Positions 32,938 through 43,716 of a stretch of DNA of 64,000 nucleotides are shown here, piece by piece. The position numbers and the translations under genes were made by a program. Origin of the DNA: Cordia subcordata (taxonomy: Eukaryota > Streptophyta > Magnoliopsida > Boraginales > Cordiaceae); contig JAPTOF010000011.1 of NCBI GenBank assembly GCA_028554755.1, forward strand, positions 6,290,501 to 6,354,500, in the 5' to 3' direction. How positions within the stretch are numbered: position 1 is the first letter of the stretch; each line of letters begins with the position of its first letter. The notes beneath the pieces are model-generated. The model was not told the DNA's origin and did no database searches. It saw only the letters and a list, made by a program, of their open reading frames with translations.

Positions 32938-34884
32938 TTTCTAAATTAGTCAAAGATCAAGTAATATTTATAATCAATAAATATAATTTTGAACAAAAAG
33001 TAGGTGATCTTTTTGTTTCTACTTTATTCAAAAGTAAGAAGGCATCCCAAATCAAAAATAACTGAAGACATGTGGTAACAGCCGGATAAGATAGTAGATA
33101 GTGACATGTTGTGTCAAAGTCTCGAGTTTAAAAATCTATCCTTTCATCACAGTTATTATCATACAAATTAATTGATTGAAAACTTGCATGTATTACATTT
33201 GTAATCATGTGATGAATTTCGTTTTCTTTTTCTTTTCTTTTCTTTTTTTTTCATTAGCAACCACATCCTCAACGAATGATTAATCTTTTGTGAAAGAGAT
33301 TATAATCAAAGAGAAATCAACAATAAATAAATCCATTGTTCATAGAATGGCCGTAATCTCCGTTTTAGATATTTAAATTTCTTTCCAAAGTTTCCAAATC
33401 AACTTATCCACAATGATGAAAATTTCCCTCACGAAAATTCAAAAGATAAATTAATATAAGCTCCATTTGTTATTTAGTTAGATTCATCTTACTATAAAAA
33501 AAGTAAGTAATAAGTGTCGGTAAAATTGATGTTGGTAAAGGCGTCGCCTTTTTTAAAACCCCCAATAGGAAAGGCATTACCTTTTTCAACCGCCACCTAT
33601 ATATAATTCAAAAAAAAAAAAATCACACCAAGTTTCAGCCACAATTTGAACCTTAAAACTTTGTTATTGTAGCATTCTATATCACACCATCCACCAATCA
33701 AGCTAAGAGTACATTTATTAATTATCTCGCATGAAAATATATTTTTGTATTATCAAAATCTCTGCCTATATAATACAACCGTCACTTGTTTTTGGTTATT
33801 TTTGTAATTATGTTTTTCTATATGAATATTCCTTGACCCTTAACTAATTTCGAATATATGTCCCTATATTCTACATTAAGATGTATGCAAATGTAATGCA
33901 TGCAAGTTCTAAGTTAAATAATTAAGGGTATGATAATATTTCTGATGAATGAATAGAGATTTAAACTCGAGACTTGGATACAACAGATTACAATCGGACG
34001 CGACATTTGACTGGACCGCTATCCCAGTCTTGAGTTATTTTGGAATTGGCATGCACTCTTACTTTTGAATAAAATAGCGAGAAAAAGACTCACCAACTAA
34101 TTTTTGCTCGAAATTATGTTTTCTATTGTGGATATTACTTGATTCAAAGAGCCTCTTTAATTTCTAGGTGACATACAAGATTTTTTGTCTTAGGGTAGAT
34201 CTAATATAATCTTATGAGAGTGAATTCCTCATTAGAAAAGAGGAAAACTGAGCTACTTTCTCCATGTACTTGTGAAGCTTTTAGGTTTTTTTTTTTTTTT
34301 TTCATGTATTATTTTTTGTCACCTTAAACTCATCACTACATTTTTGTATTTCCTTGTTAAATAACTAGATCAGTACGTAACATGTATGTGTGTGCATTCC
34401 ACTGTCTTATCTAATGTTTTACCTAGGTTTGGACCAATGTCAAATTAGACAACATATATTCATCAGGAGACCAAAAAAAAATTTGCAAAGTGGGAAAAGA
34501 GTGGGAATTTTTCTCCACACAAACTGATCTGCACTTGATGATCATTCCTCCACTACTTACACTCGTCAAACCCAGCAATTATTCCTATCTCAGACTGTAC
34601 ACTCCACTCACGACTTTTAAATAGACCTTGAATCCATATGATAAGTTTTGTGGTTTTGGACTTTAATTTGTATTCTTATTTTTATTGGGTGAATTGTAAT
34701 AATTGTTCTTGTTGTGACTAATAAGAAAGCCATTCGATCACTGAAAAAAGAGATATCATTATCATTGAGAATTCTATGGTACAATTGTTTCAACCATGGA
34801 GACATGACAACCATAGTATTTCTAAGGACACACTTGGTGCGAGTAAATAAGGTCACACTAGGAAAGATGGGTAAAATTATGCTA
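32938..34884. other. Intergenic DNA, possible CACTA fragment
   Basis: No gene is visible. At 33487–33605 the sequence TTACTATAAAAAAAGTAA, followed by GTGTCGGTAAAAT, GGCGTCGCCTTTT and AAAGGCATTACCTTTTTCAA, resembles the terminal and subterminal repeats of CACTA (En/Spm) elements. No second end or transposase was found, so this is a weak call. Confidence 0.3.
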
Positions 34885-35295
34885 GGTTAATCCACGTTAG
34901 GCTAAGCTATGCTACTAATAGAAAGAAGTAAATGATGTTATATTGATGATCAAGAGATCTTTTCTTTAGTCTCGTGTCACTTCTTTTATAGTAGTAAACT
35001 GCCAAGTAACCACTAATAACTACTTGGATAATCTCTATATATACTTTGTCCGCACATTCTCAAGCTTATTGTGGCACTTTCTCTCCATAAAACTATAATA
35101 GACTTATCTATGCAAAGCTAAGCTATATTAGTAATAGAAATAAGTAAATGACAATCTGTCGATTAATTGGGAGATCTTTTCTTCGTCTGTCTTTCTCTTA
35201 TAGCAGTAAAGTGCCAAGTAACCACTAATAGCCATTTGGATCAGATAGTCTCCACAATTTGTGCCTACATTCGCAAGCTTATTCTGATACTTTTT
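34885..35295 (+). repeat. Diverged tandem duplication of about 215 bp
   Basis: Two direct copies, 34885–35100 and about 35105–35295, share the ordered blocks TAAGCTATRxTAxTAATAGAAA, AAGTAAATGA, GAGATCTTTTCTT, GCCAAGTAACCACTAATA and CAAGCTTATT. They are about 75–80% alike by eye. No termini typical of a known element are seen and no coding frame is shared. Confidence 0.65.
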
Positions 35296-35326
35296 TCATA
35301 TATATACATACACATACATACATACA

Positions 35327-35343
35327 TATATATATATATATAT
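35327..35343. repeat. (AT)n run within an AT-rich stretch
   Basis: Short alternating TA microsatellite following CATACATACATA repeats. Confidence 0.7.
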
Positions 35344-36465
35344 TTATTTATTTGTTTATGTATATAACTCAGTAAATACCCATATTCTTCATTTTGTTAA
35401 CTGCCTTGGTCGAGGCACTTGAGCCCCTTCTGGACCCTCAAGCATCACCGGAACTCTTTAAGCCCCTTCAAATATAACATAATTATTTCTTTCAAGCTAG
35501 CCCTTCGAGCTAAAAGATTTTATTTCTTTCCACTCCAAAAGCACAACATTACTCCTCTAGCCATATCACGTTAGCACTTTACTTAGACATTATATTGTGC
35601 CTTGCATTTCATGCTTGCGTATCGTGTCACATTAATAGTTCTTTTTTATTATAATAACGTGCGCTTACAAATCATTTAGTGTTAAAAAGTAATAACACAT
35701 CATATCAGGACACGTGTCGAGTATAGTAACGAAAATTGAATATCTCTTCACTTAATTACCAGCTCAATGAAAACTAACCCGCAAAGAATGAAGAAATCCA
35801 CGCCAGGGTTAGCTAGAAACTCTGGGCAATCACATCACACAAGTAATAGTCATAAAATGGACACTTTGACCATATATCGGAGTGCCTGCTATCATATACA
35901 CTTTGAGGTTTCTTTTAGGAAGTGCTGGAAAATAACTCAGTTAAAGATTGAGCTTTCCGTATTAATTGTTGCAATAATTCTTTGTCTCAAATTACAGTTT
36001 TTAGTAGTGACTTTGAATGATACATGCAAAGTAGGACGTCTGTGAGGATTAGGAATAACTTAAGTTGTTGAGACTATTTCCTCTAACAGTCATGACCTAG
36101 GCCTCCAAGAATAATGACCGAGGGTCAATTCTCGTGGAAAAGGGGGTGGGGTTGGGGTGTCTAAAAAAAGTAGATCGCTGTTGTTCTCCCAAGAAATTTA
36201 TTACATAGCTTTGATTCCATTTCTTAATTTTAAATTCAATGATGTATACATGCAATGAGTATTAATTTACTATATGGAAAAAATTATATTTACTGGTATT
36301 CAATGCTCCTGACAACAATGATGGCAAACTTGTTACTAAGAACTTTATAGTGGGTTTGAAGAAACAAGTTGGCTGATAAATGTCATGCATGCCATCCGTC
36401 CTTCATTTAATTTCCAACTATATATATTTACATTCTGCTAAAGATCAAGAATGTAGAGCTACAAT
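35344..36465. other. Intergenic DNA, no gene seen
   Basis: The 92-codon frame at 35767–36045 has no recognisable family features. A pair of related segments (TTGAGCCCCTTC.. and TTTAAGCCCCTTC..) lies near 35418–35470. Confidence 0.4.
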
Positions 36466-37263
36466 TAGGGACAGAACTACATATGCTTTAGGGGCCCCTC
36501 CGGCAATTTTTTTTTTTTTTTTTGATATAAGACAAGTTTGTGCACAAATTTTGGAGAAAGCACAAAACCAACTTTGGGAAAAGTATAAAATACGCACAAC
36601 AAATTAGTTTACAAATTGGTAATGATGTTTTATTTTCAGAAGTTAGAAAATCAAGCACATGGAATTTGAGTAATAAATAAGCATGTAATTAATTTGATAA
36701 GTATTTGTTTAGAATGAAAAATTAATTTAATAAATGGTAATTTAATTTAACTTTGTAAATTGATCTCTTTACCATTAAAGTTTTATATTTATCTTCTTCA
36801 TTTTTGGTTTTTGCAATTTTAGTTTTTTTTTTCCTGGAAGGAAATGTGCTTCTCTCTTAGATTGTATTGATTGAAAGCGAATTCACAAAGAAGACGGGAC
36901 ATTGATTGTACCCTCTATTTATTCTAAGATAAGGTTTTTGTAATTTTAGTTGAACAATCATTAGAAAGTGGAACATTACTCTCTCTTTTTAGATAACATG
37001 TAAATTCTCTTCTCCTTCTCTCTACATAATTTTATTTTTTGTCGTTTTTTTGAATTGGAGCAAAAAGTAAGAACATTCCTTTTTTTTTTTCCTATAATTT
37101 TGATGGGGGATTAGGATATTCTTTGGTCTCTACTCTCTTCAATCTTACTAGAGTAATAGCTTATTTGCTGCTGCTAGGTTTTTCTTCTATATTTTATTAA
37201 GATTTCTTTTCTCTATACTTTATATTTGGCCTCCTCTAATATCTCATCTTGGGTCCGTCCCTA
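36466..37263. mobile_element. hAT-like non-autonomous element
   Basis: The ends TAGGGACAGA and TCCGTCCCTA are inverted repeats. The 8-bp flanks GCTACAAT (36458–36465) and ACTACAAC (37264–37271) share six positions including CTACAA, as expected for an aged hAT target duplication. The GGGGCCCCTCCGGC block near the left end is typical of the TAGGGRCGGA families found next to plant genes. The interior (poly-T tracts, AT-rich) has no transposase. Confidence 0.6.
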
Positions 37264-38408
37264 ACTACAACCCTAATTAACATAGATTACTTCATGCTGG
37301 TTCATCACATACGACAATTTTGACGTAAGAATTTAATTAAAATACTCCATTAGTCCTATGCTGTGGTTAAAAAAAAAAAAAAGTTGCATATTGTGTATTT
37401 TTACGAAATGATAGGGCCATTATGGTAAACTTAAAGAACATTCCAGCTCTTAAAGTTATAAGGGAGCTTGAATTCTCTTACTAAGTTTTATTTGGTCTAA
37501 CTTTTGGACATTTAAATATAATTTCTACAAGATTTGACTAGTTTTTTGAAGAGCTTTTAGGTGAAAGCCAAAGTCAAAAAAGTTGAAAAATTAAAAGCTT
37601 CATTGAAGCTTTTCAAGGAAAGAAAACTGTTTGATAATTGTTTATATATTATATTATTTTTCTTTTTCTTTTTCCTTCAAAAATACCATTCTATATTTTT
37701 AAAATCCTAATATTGCTCTCAAATTGGAGCGGTTGAAAGCTTTAACTTTATTCAATATCGCTTCTACCAAAAATATTACTATTAAAAAATTTTACATTCA
37801 ACTTGTAAAATTTCATAGTTATAGGCCAAACATTAAGCATACAATTGTTAAGAATAATTAATGTTTTATCATAAAAATCAATTGGTAAATATGAGAAGTG
37901 GTCACTGATGTTCTATTATAAAAATTATTTGGTCAATGAGAAATGGTTCATGTCTTATAAGATAGTTTTAGAATATTATTATTATTTTTATGTAAGAGGA
38001 ATGTATTTCAACATCCATTAATATGTAGCCCGAAATGACAACCAAGAATCAAGAATGGAATTGAGCTCAATGCGCTAAACTAAGAATCCTATAAACTAAG
38101 AATCAAGAGTTCACATGAACCAAATAGTCAGAGATGGGTCACACATGCACGACGGGAGAAGCTGGACAAAACTAAGCTCTGATACCATATTAAGAATTAC
38201 TGAAATTCTATTTTAAAAGCTAATTAGAGGAGTGACCCAAGACCTTACAAGATAGTCTTAAATTTTTATGATTTTTCTATGTGACAACAATGTATTTTAA
38301 AAACTACAAATAAGAAGTAGGATGAAAATGAAATATTTGACAATATTAAGGAAAAAGCGAAAGACTTGTGAAGCCGAAATTTATTATGTAATGGATAAAG
38401 AATTCCTC
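37264..38408. other. Intergenic DNA, no gene seen
   Basis: AT-rich sequence without coding similarity or clear element termini. Confidence 0.45.
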
Positions 38409-38870
38409 TTTTTTTTTTTTTTAGGTAGATGAGGAGGGACTTTTTCTTCAAATTTTATTAACAAAAACAAAAAAAAGTTACAAGTAGGGGAGGAATAGAG
38501 CCAGCACCGCCTTTCCACCACCTAAAATACAAAAATTGATAGGCCAACCATGTAAAAAATTGCAAGTGAATGAGTCTAAATGCGAAGCAACCTAAGGGCT
38601 AGTAAGTCCTACTTATTAACCCAAATACAAAGCCACTTATCAAGAAAGTAAATTAGGGTACCCTTTACATCCAAAGAGCTTATCTTCTAAGGTAAAGCGT
38701 ACCTAACTTGCTGGCTCACAATTCCAAGCAAACAAGCTAGGTGCATTTGTAGGGTTAGCAAGGAGGTCGGCTGCTTGGTTTGCTTTCTTTACAAATGTGA
38801 CTAATCTTCCAGTCGAAGAGCTTCACGAGTTGTTTGATCTTTAAAAGCACATGACACATATTTCAGGGGC
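38409..38870 (-). pseudogene. 3' fragment of an L1-type LINE (RNase H end and 3' UTR)
   Basis: On the minus strand the fragment ends in a 14-base A tract (plus-strand T run 38409–38422), preceded by a non-coding tail. Near 38830–38770 it reads WKISHICKE, then a frameshifted match to the ANQAADLLAN motif that closes the plant LINE RNase H domain. It is 5' truncated and broken. I found no convincing target duplication. Confidence 0.55.
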
Positions 38871-40180
38871 GAGATTTGTTATGGGCAAGAATTAAGCTTA
38901 ACAATTCATGGGTTCTAAAATTTTTTATTTTTTATTTTGCATAAATATTCTTCTAGATTTTTCCTTAGTACCCATTAGCCAGATTTTAACAAAATTATAC
39001 ATGCATCCACAATTCTACGTTGATCGACCTGCTTTCTTTAGCTAGATTTCCTTAGTACCCAATAGCTAGATTTTAACAAAATTATATAGATAGGCTGACG
39101 AAAAGGGTTGTGGTTGCTCAACATTGGATTGAGAACTCTCATGGAATTTAGTGGGAAAAAGAGGGAAATTAAAAAAAAAAAAAGAAATCAAAAGTAAATT
39201 GACCGGCTTTCACTTTTCCGAATGAAGATAGGGGGTTAGTAGATCATCGGTTCTCAGGATATACAGCTTTAGGTCAATGAATCATCGGAAATGGAAAATG
39301 TCGTACATGTAAAAGAGTTCAAGGAAAAAAAAAGAACATGGTACAGGAAATAAAATTAAGATATTACCTATGATATGTAGTTGATATACTAAAGAAGAGG
39401 GAAGTGAAAAAAAAAAAGTTTTTTTTCTTTTCTGGTCCTGAAATATTTTGTAAAATAAAACTACTTCCATTATATTGGAGATCAAATCCTTGTGATTTTC
39501 TATTTGATTGTACAGTTTTTAGTGAATATTTTTAAAATTATTTTGTCTATACAGTATTTTTTGTTTTAAAGTTTTAATAAATGAAAAAAGTAAAATGCCT
39601 TCAATATAATGCTTCGACTGGTAAAATGTGATAGTATGGGAAAATATGAGTAAAACCACAATCTCATGAGGGAGATTGGAAGCTAATACTCGTAGGAGAA
39701 GATAGCATCCATTAAGTTAAAATTGAGCTTTTTTCAGAGTTTTAATTTTTTTTTTTCAAATTTAATTCAAATACTTATTGGATGCAAAAAAATTTGCTAA
39801 ACCATTCCAAACAAACCTTATCTATTGCATATGATAAAAATTTTGTAGGTATATTCTGGAGGACATTAGGACATCAACCTAGAGTCTTTCTTTAGGAAAA
39901 TCAATTATTAGCATTACATTATGGAGCAATAAAACAGTGATCTCGAAAGTTGTTACAAAGAAGACCACAAGCGTAACATGGATGGTTTAAGAACCTTTGG
40001 TGAAATATGTATTTTGTATGATAAAAATAATTCATATCATGTCCGAACCTTACAGCTTAGTCGAAACAATTTTTTTTCTTACATTTGTGTTTATATCTTG
40101 TAACTATTATGCACATTGATCTATTATATGATATATCATGTATATGTGAAGACTTTACCTTAAAAAAAATATATTTTTTG
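38871..40180. other. Intergenic DNA, no gene seen
   Basis: AT-rich. A short imperfect direct repeat (CTAGATTTTxCCTTAGTACCCAxTAGC and AGATTTTAACAAAATTATA) occurs at about 38950–39090. No gene is visible. Confidence 0.4.
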
Positions 40181-40189
40181 TTCCTGCAG

Positions 40190-40249
40190 CGATGTTGCGA
40201 AGAGTCAAAGGAAAATGCTAACAAAGTGCTATCATCTGAAAATAAAGTA
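40190..40249 (+). other. Isolated exon-like segment
   Basis: A 60-base open stretch lies between a strong 3' splice site (TTTTTTGTTCCTGCAG) and a strong 5' splice site (AAA|GTAAGATC). It encodes RCCEESKENANKVLSSENK-like residues, which look like real charged coding sequence in an otherwise AT-rich desert. No neighbouring exons were found. It may be a relic of a gene or a captured fragment. The protein family was not recognised. Confidence 0.3.
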
Positions 40250-41337
40250 AGATCATGTTCGGCAACAGTGTTTCAATTAATATTTAGTATTTTGACTTTT
40301 CGTCCAATTTTCATTATTTGGTAAATCAGTGCTTTAGATAGTGGTTCTACTTGAAATAATGTTTAAATTAACTTTTTTGAATGGTAATATTTTAATTTTC
40401 TTTTCGACAATCCTACCCTATCTTCAATATATTTTAGTAAGTTTACCCATTATACAATTTCTTTCTCTGCAGTTCTACATTTTCTTTCACAAATGTAAAT
40501 ATAAAATAACACAAAATTCAATTTTAAATTTTATTCATGTCAAAATATATTAAAAAAGTAACTTTATTTGTCCATTTATTATTTTTTTGACAAAAATAAA
40601 TTTATAATCAACTAAAAAGAAGTTTTTTGTCTTTAAGACATCGTAGAAGGTATTTTAGGGCCACTATGATCGAATCCCCCGACTCATAATCGATAGTAGA
40701 AATATATTTTATAATAGTAATAAAACTAACTTATCAGCAAATAATTTTATTATGCTTTAATAATAAAATATTATTATAAGAAATATATACTTAATTATAA
40801 CATAAATTATCTTATTTCAATAATAATAAATTAATACTAATAATTATATTTATTATAACAATAGCAACGTAATATCAATATATTTTTATGACATTTTACA
40901 TTTATTAGCTAATCCAATAGCTAATTTTATTGAATATATTTTATTCGATTGACAAGCCAAATAGTTATACACTAAAAATTAAAATACAACAGCTATCAAC
41001 TACCTAAATAAATATCAATTACTCAAACAGCTATTAATTACTTTAACAACTAATTTTATCGAACAAGTCCTAACTCTAAAATATTTTATTTTACTAAAAA
41101 TAAGGTTTGACTGAAATTAGCAACTGCCTAATTTCGGTAAAAAAATGTTAAATTTTGCAATTAATTTAACAATCGAGAAAAGTAGTAATCGCAAAATACA
41201 TTGTCAATATTTTAGCAACCGCAAATCGACAACACAATCTTCTAGCTGGGAGACCTAGATAAGAGGTAAACACCGGGGAACGTCATATAAGGCCCTCTCC
41301 AATAACCTCCTAAATGATCTCCTATCTTACATTTATG
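40250..41337. other. Intergenic DNA, no gene seen
   Basis: Very AT-rich. It contains several related AACAGCTATCAA/TTACTxAAACAGC motifs near 40980–41060. No gene. Confidence 0.4.
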
Positions 41338-41579
41338 CTCTGTTTATTATAGTCTTATTTTAAGATACTTATTCTATTGAAATAAGGGTAAATCTTATAA
41401 GATTTAAATCTTATCATGTATCCTATGAAAATTTAAAACAAAACCATATTTTTTATTTTATAAGAAATAAATAATCCTTCCTATCTTATTTTTTACAACT
41501 ATATATACACGGTGTATATAATAAGATATCTCTAAATTTCAATAAGATAAGCATCTTAAAATAAGATCATTCCAAACAT
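41338..41579 (+). mobile_element. MITE family M1, copy 3
   Basis: Third copy of the family at 14793 and 32568, with the same orientation and block order. It starts CTCTGTTTATTATAGTCTTA and ends ATCATTCCAAACATA. It is slightly shorter because of small internal deletions, for example after AAATCTTATAAGATTTAA. It is non-coding. Confidence 0.7.
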
Positions 41580-41842
41580 ACTATTAGTATGTATACTATT
41601 TGTACGTGGGAAGGGGGAAATAAGCTCCAACAATTCCCTTATTTCATCCCTCAAATTTTAAGGGCCCTTTTTAAGTTTGTTCTTCCCCCTCACATATAGG
41701 GGGTCTCAAACCCACCCATTTTCCAATCCCCTAAATCTAATAACATTAAAAAAATATTAAAATTAATAATTAATATAATTAATTTGTAAAAAAATTTTCA
41801 TGCATAATAAAACAAAATGGATAATATAAAAATTTTAAAAAA

Positions 41843-41890
<48 letters not shown>

Positions 41891-42467
41891 GGGGTTTTTG
41901 AAATAGGAAATCTGTTGGAGTAAAACTAAAATAAGAAATGCCTCAAATAAATATTTGATTAAAAATAAAAGAGCTGTTGTAGTGAAACTAAAATATGAGA
42001 TTCTTAAATATAAAAAGATAAATCAAAACCTTCTAAATATAAGAAAAAATAGGTAAGCTGTCAAAGTTAGTCTAAAAGATACTAATGCTCGAGGTAACAC
42101 TAATAACGGCTATACAAGCAGTCACAGTCGGATGGGGGAGGAGGGATAACATGTCGATAGCATCATAAATCTGAAATTTGTAACAAGGGTCACCAACTTC
42201 CTTGACCTTTCATATCCCCAAAAAAAAAAAAAAAAAAAAGGAAAAAAAAAACTTCTTTGACCTTTGAATACTGAGTAAGCATTAGCATGACCTTGTAACT
42301 TTTCAAAAATCTGTAAATTTGGTAAACATTCACTCGGGTCTAGTTACTACGGCCTCCTTCAGTCACCAAGTCCAGTTTTCACGACTTCCTCTATGAGGAG
42401 GCACCCCTTTCTTCCAAAGTTACGAAACCTTTTCCCAAGTTTCTTGAAAGAGTATCTAGCATCCTTA
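41580..42467. other. Intergenic DNA with (TG)n(TA)n and poly(A) tracts
   Basis: It includes an alternating TG/TA microsatellite at 41843–41888 and A tracts at about 42222–42250. Nothing coding was seen. Confidence 0.5.
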
Positions 42468-42475
42468 GATATTCT

Positions 42476-42976
42476 TAGGGTAAACATGGTTTAGTTTATT
42501 TTGGTTTTGAAGTTTGAATCTATTTCAAAACCAAACCAAATCAGTTAATTTGTATTAAAAAACTAACTAATTAATTTTTAGACATATAAAATAATCAAAC
42601 CAAACCAATAAAAATTTAAATTTTATCAAAAAATCTAGAAATGAATAGAAAATAAAAATTTACCTAATAACTTCAAGGAAAAAACACTAACCAATAAGTC
42701 AACTTTGATTATCATTCATCTTAAAAATTTAACTAATATAAATAAAGTTAGGGAAAACATAACACGTACAAGTTTAATTCATAAACAAACAAATAAGGAT
42801 GAATATGGTTTCACTTAATTTAGTTTATTGACCTATTTTAAATCAAACTAAACAAGTCGATTTTCCTTTGAAACTAGCTAATTGTTTTTAACCATATAAA
42901 ATAAATAAACCAACCCAAATTTTTTCGATAAATTTAAGTTGATATAGTCAATTTAACCAGCCCATAGTGACCCCGA
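42476..42976 (+). mobile_element. hAT-like MITE with 8-bp target duplication
   Basis: It starts TAGGGTAAACATGG and ends CCATAGTGACCCCGA, whose reverse complement TCGGGGTCACTATGG pairs with the start. The 8-bp GATATTCT flanks it exactly on both sides (42468–42475, 42977–42984), the size made by hAT transposases. A homologous copy lies inverted at 3422–3946. No transposase is encoded. Confidence 0.75.
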
Positions 42977-42984
42977 GATATTCT

Positions 42985-43716
42985 CTATCTACCAACTTGC
43001 AACGGTTTTGAGGACAAGTACTCATTTGCTCAAAGCAAAGGGTCTGATGCGGACCCTGGGGTGGTCAATCTGATGTAACCAGGCGTTAGTACACGAGTAC
43101 CCATGAACACAGTAGCCCTATACAATAGACGACAATTCCCTTCTAACTATATGCCTTGGGGGTTTCAAAGGCGTTCAAACAGAGAAAGAACTGAACTCAA
43201 ACTTTCTAAGGGAAAGAAAAAAAGAAAGCAAAACGCAAGTTGGATTTGGAACCCCTGGAAACTCATAGAAAGAGATCCAAATCATTTCAGTAAAACTATA
43301 TCTTCAGTTCAGCACCACTCAATCCCAAATTTAAGAAGCACACTAATTATGCCATTATGTTTTTGGAAAATATCACAATAAATAGCAGCTATACTTTCTA
43401 CTCCCCCTTATCAGCTTCCTTGTTGAACCAACATGATAAAGGAAAGTTGTGTCACTTCCTCCCCAAGATTAACACCGAAAACGATCTATATCCATATCCG
43501 AAAGATTTACATGTACAACAAACCCCAATATAACAGTAGAATAAGGTAAGGAAATATCAACAAGCTTTGCAGGTTCACCAAAATAAACATAAATCAGTCA
43601 CACTTGAAAGAAAACTATCATATCACAGATACTACATACTCTCTTGTTGACCTGTGATTCAATTCTTCGTCATCATCATAAGCTTCTTTTGAGGTGCTGC
43701 ACCTAATGTCATCATC
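42985..43716 (-). other. 3' flank and probable 3' UTR of the ATI gene
   Basis: This is non-coding sequence downstream of the ATI stop codon. The region nearest 43716 is likely 3' UTR, but a polyadenylation site cannot be fixed. The plus-strand frame at 43103–43381 shows no recognisable family. Confidence 0.4.

Noticed and set aside
32865..33065. Frame of 66 codons across the (AT)n run
   Set aside because: Low-complexity translation with no family features.
35767..36045. A 92-codon plus-strand frame
   Set aside because: No family resemblance, and its length is within chance expectation in 64 kb.
43103..43381. A 92-codon plus-strand frame with basic residues
   Set aside because: No recognisable motif, no splice or promoter context, and it lies in the 3' flank of ATI.
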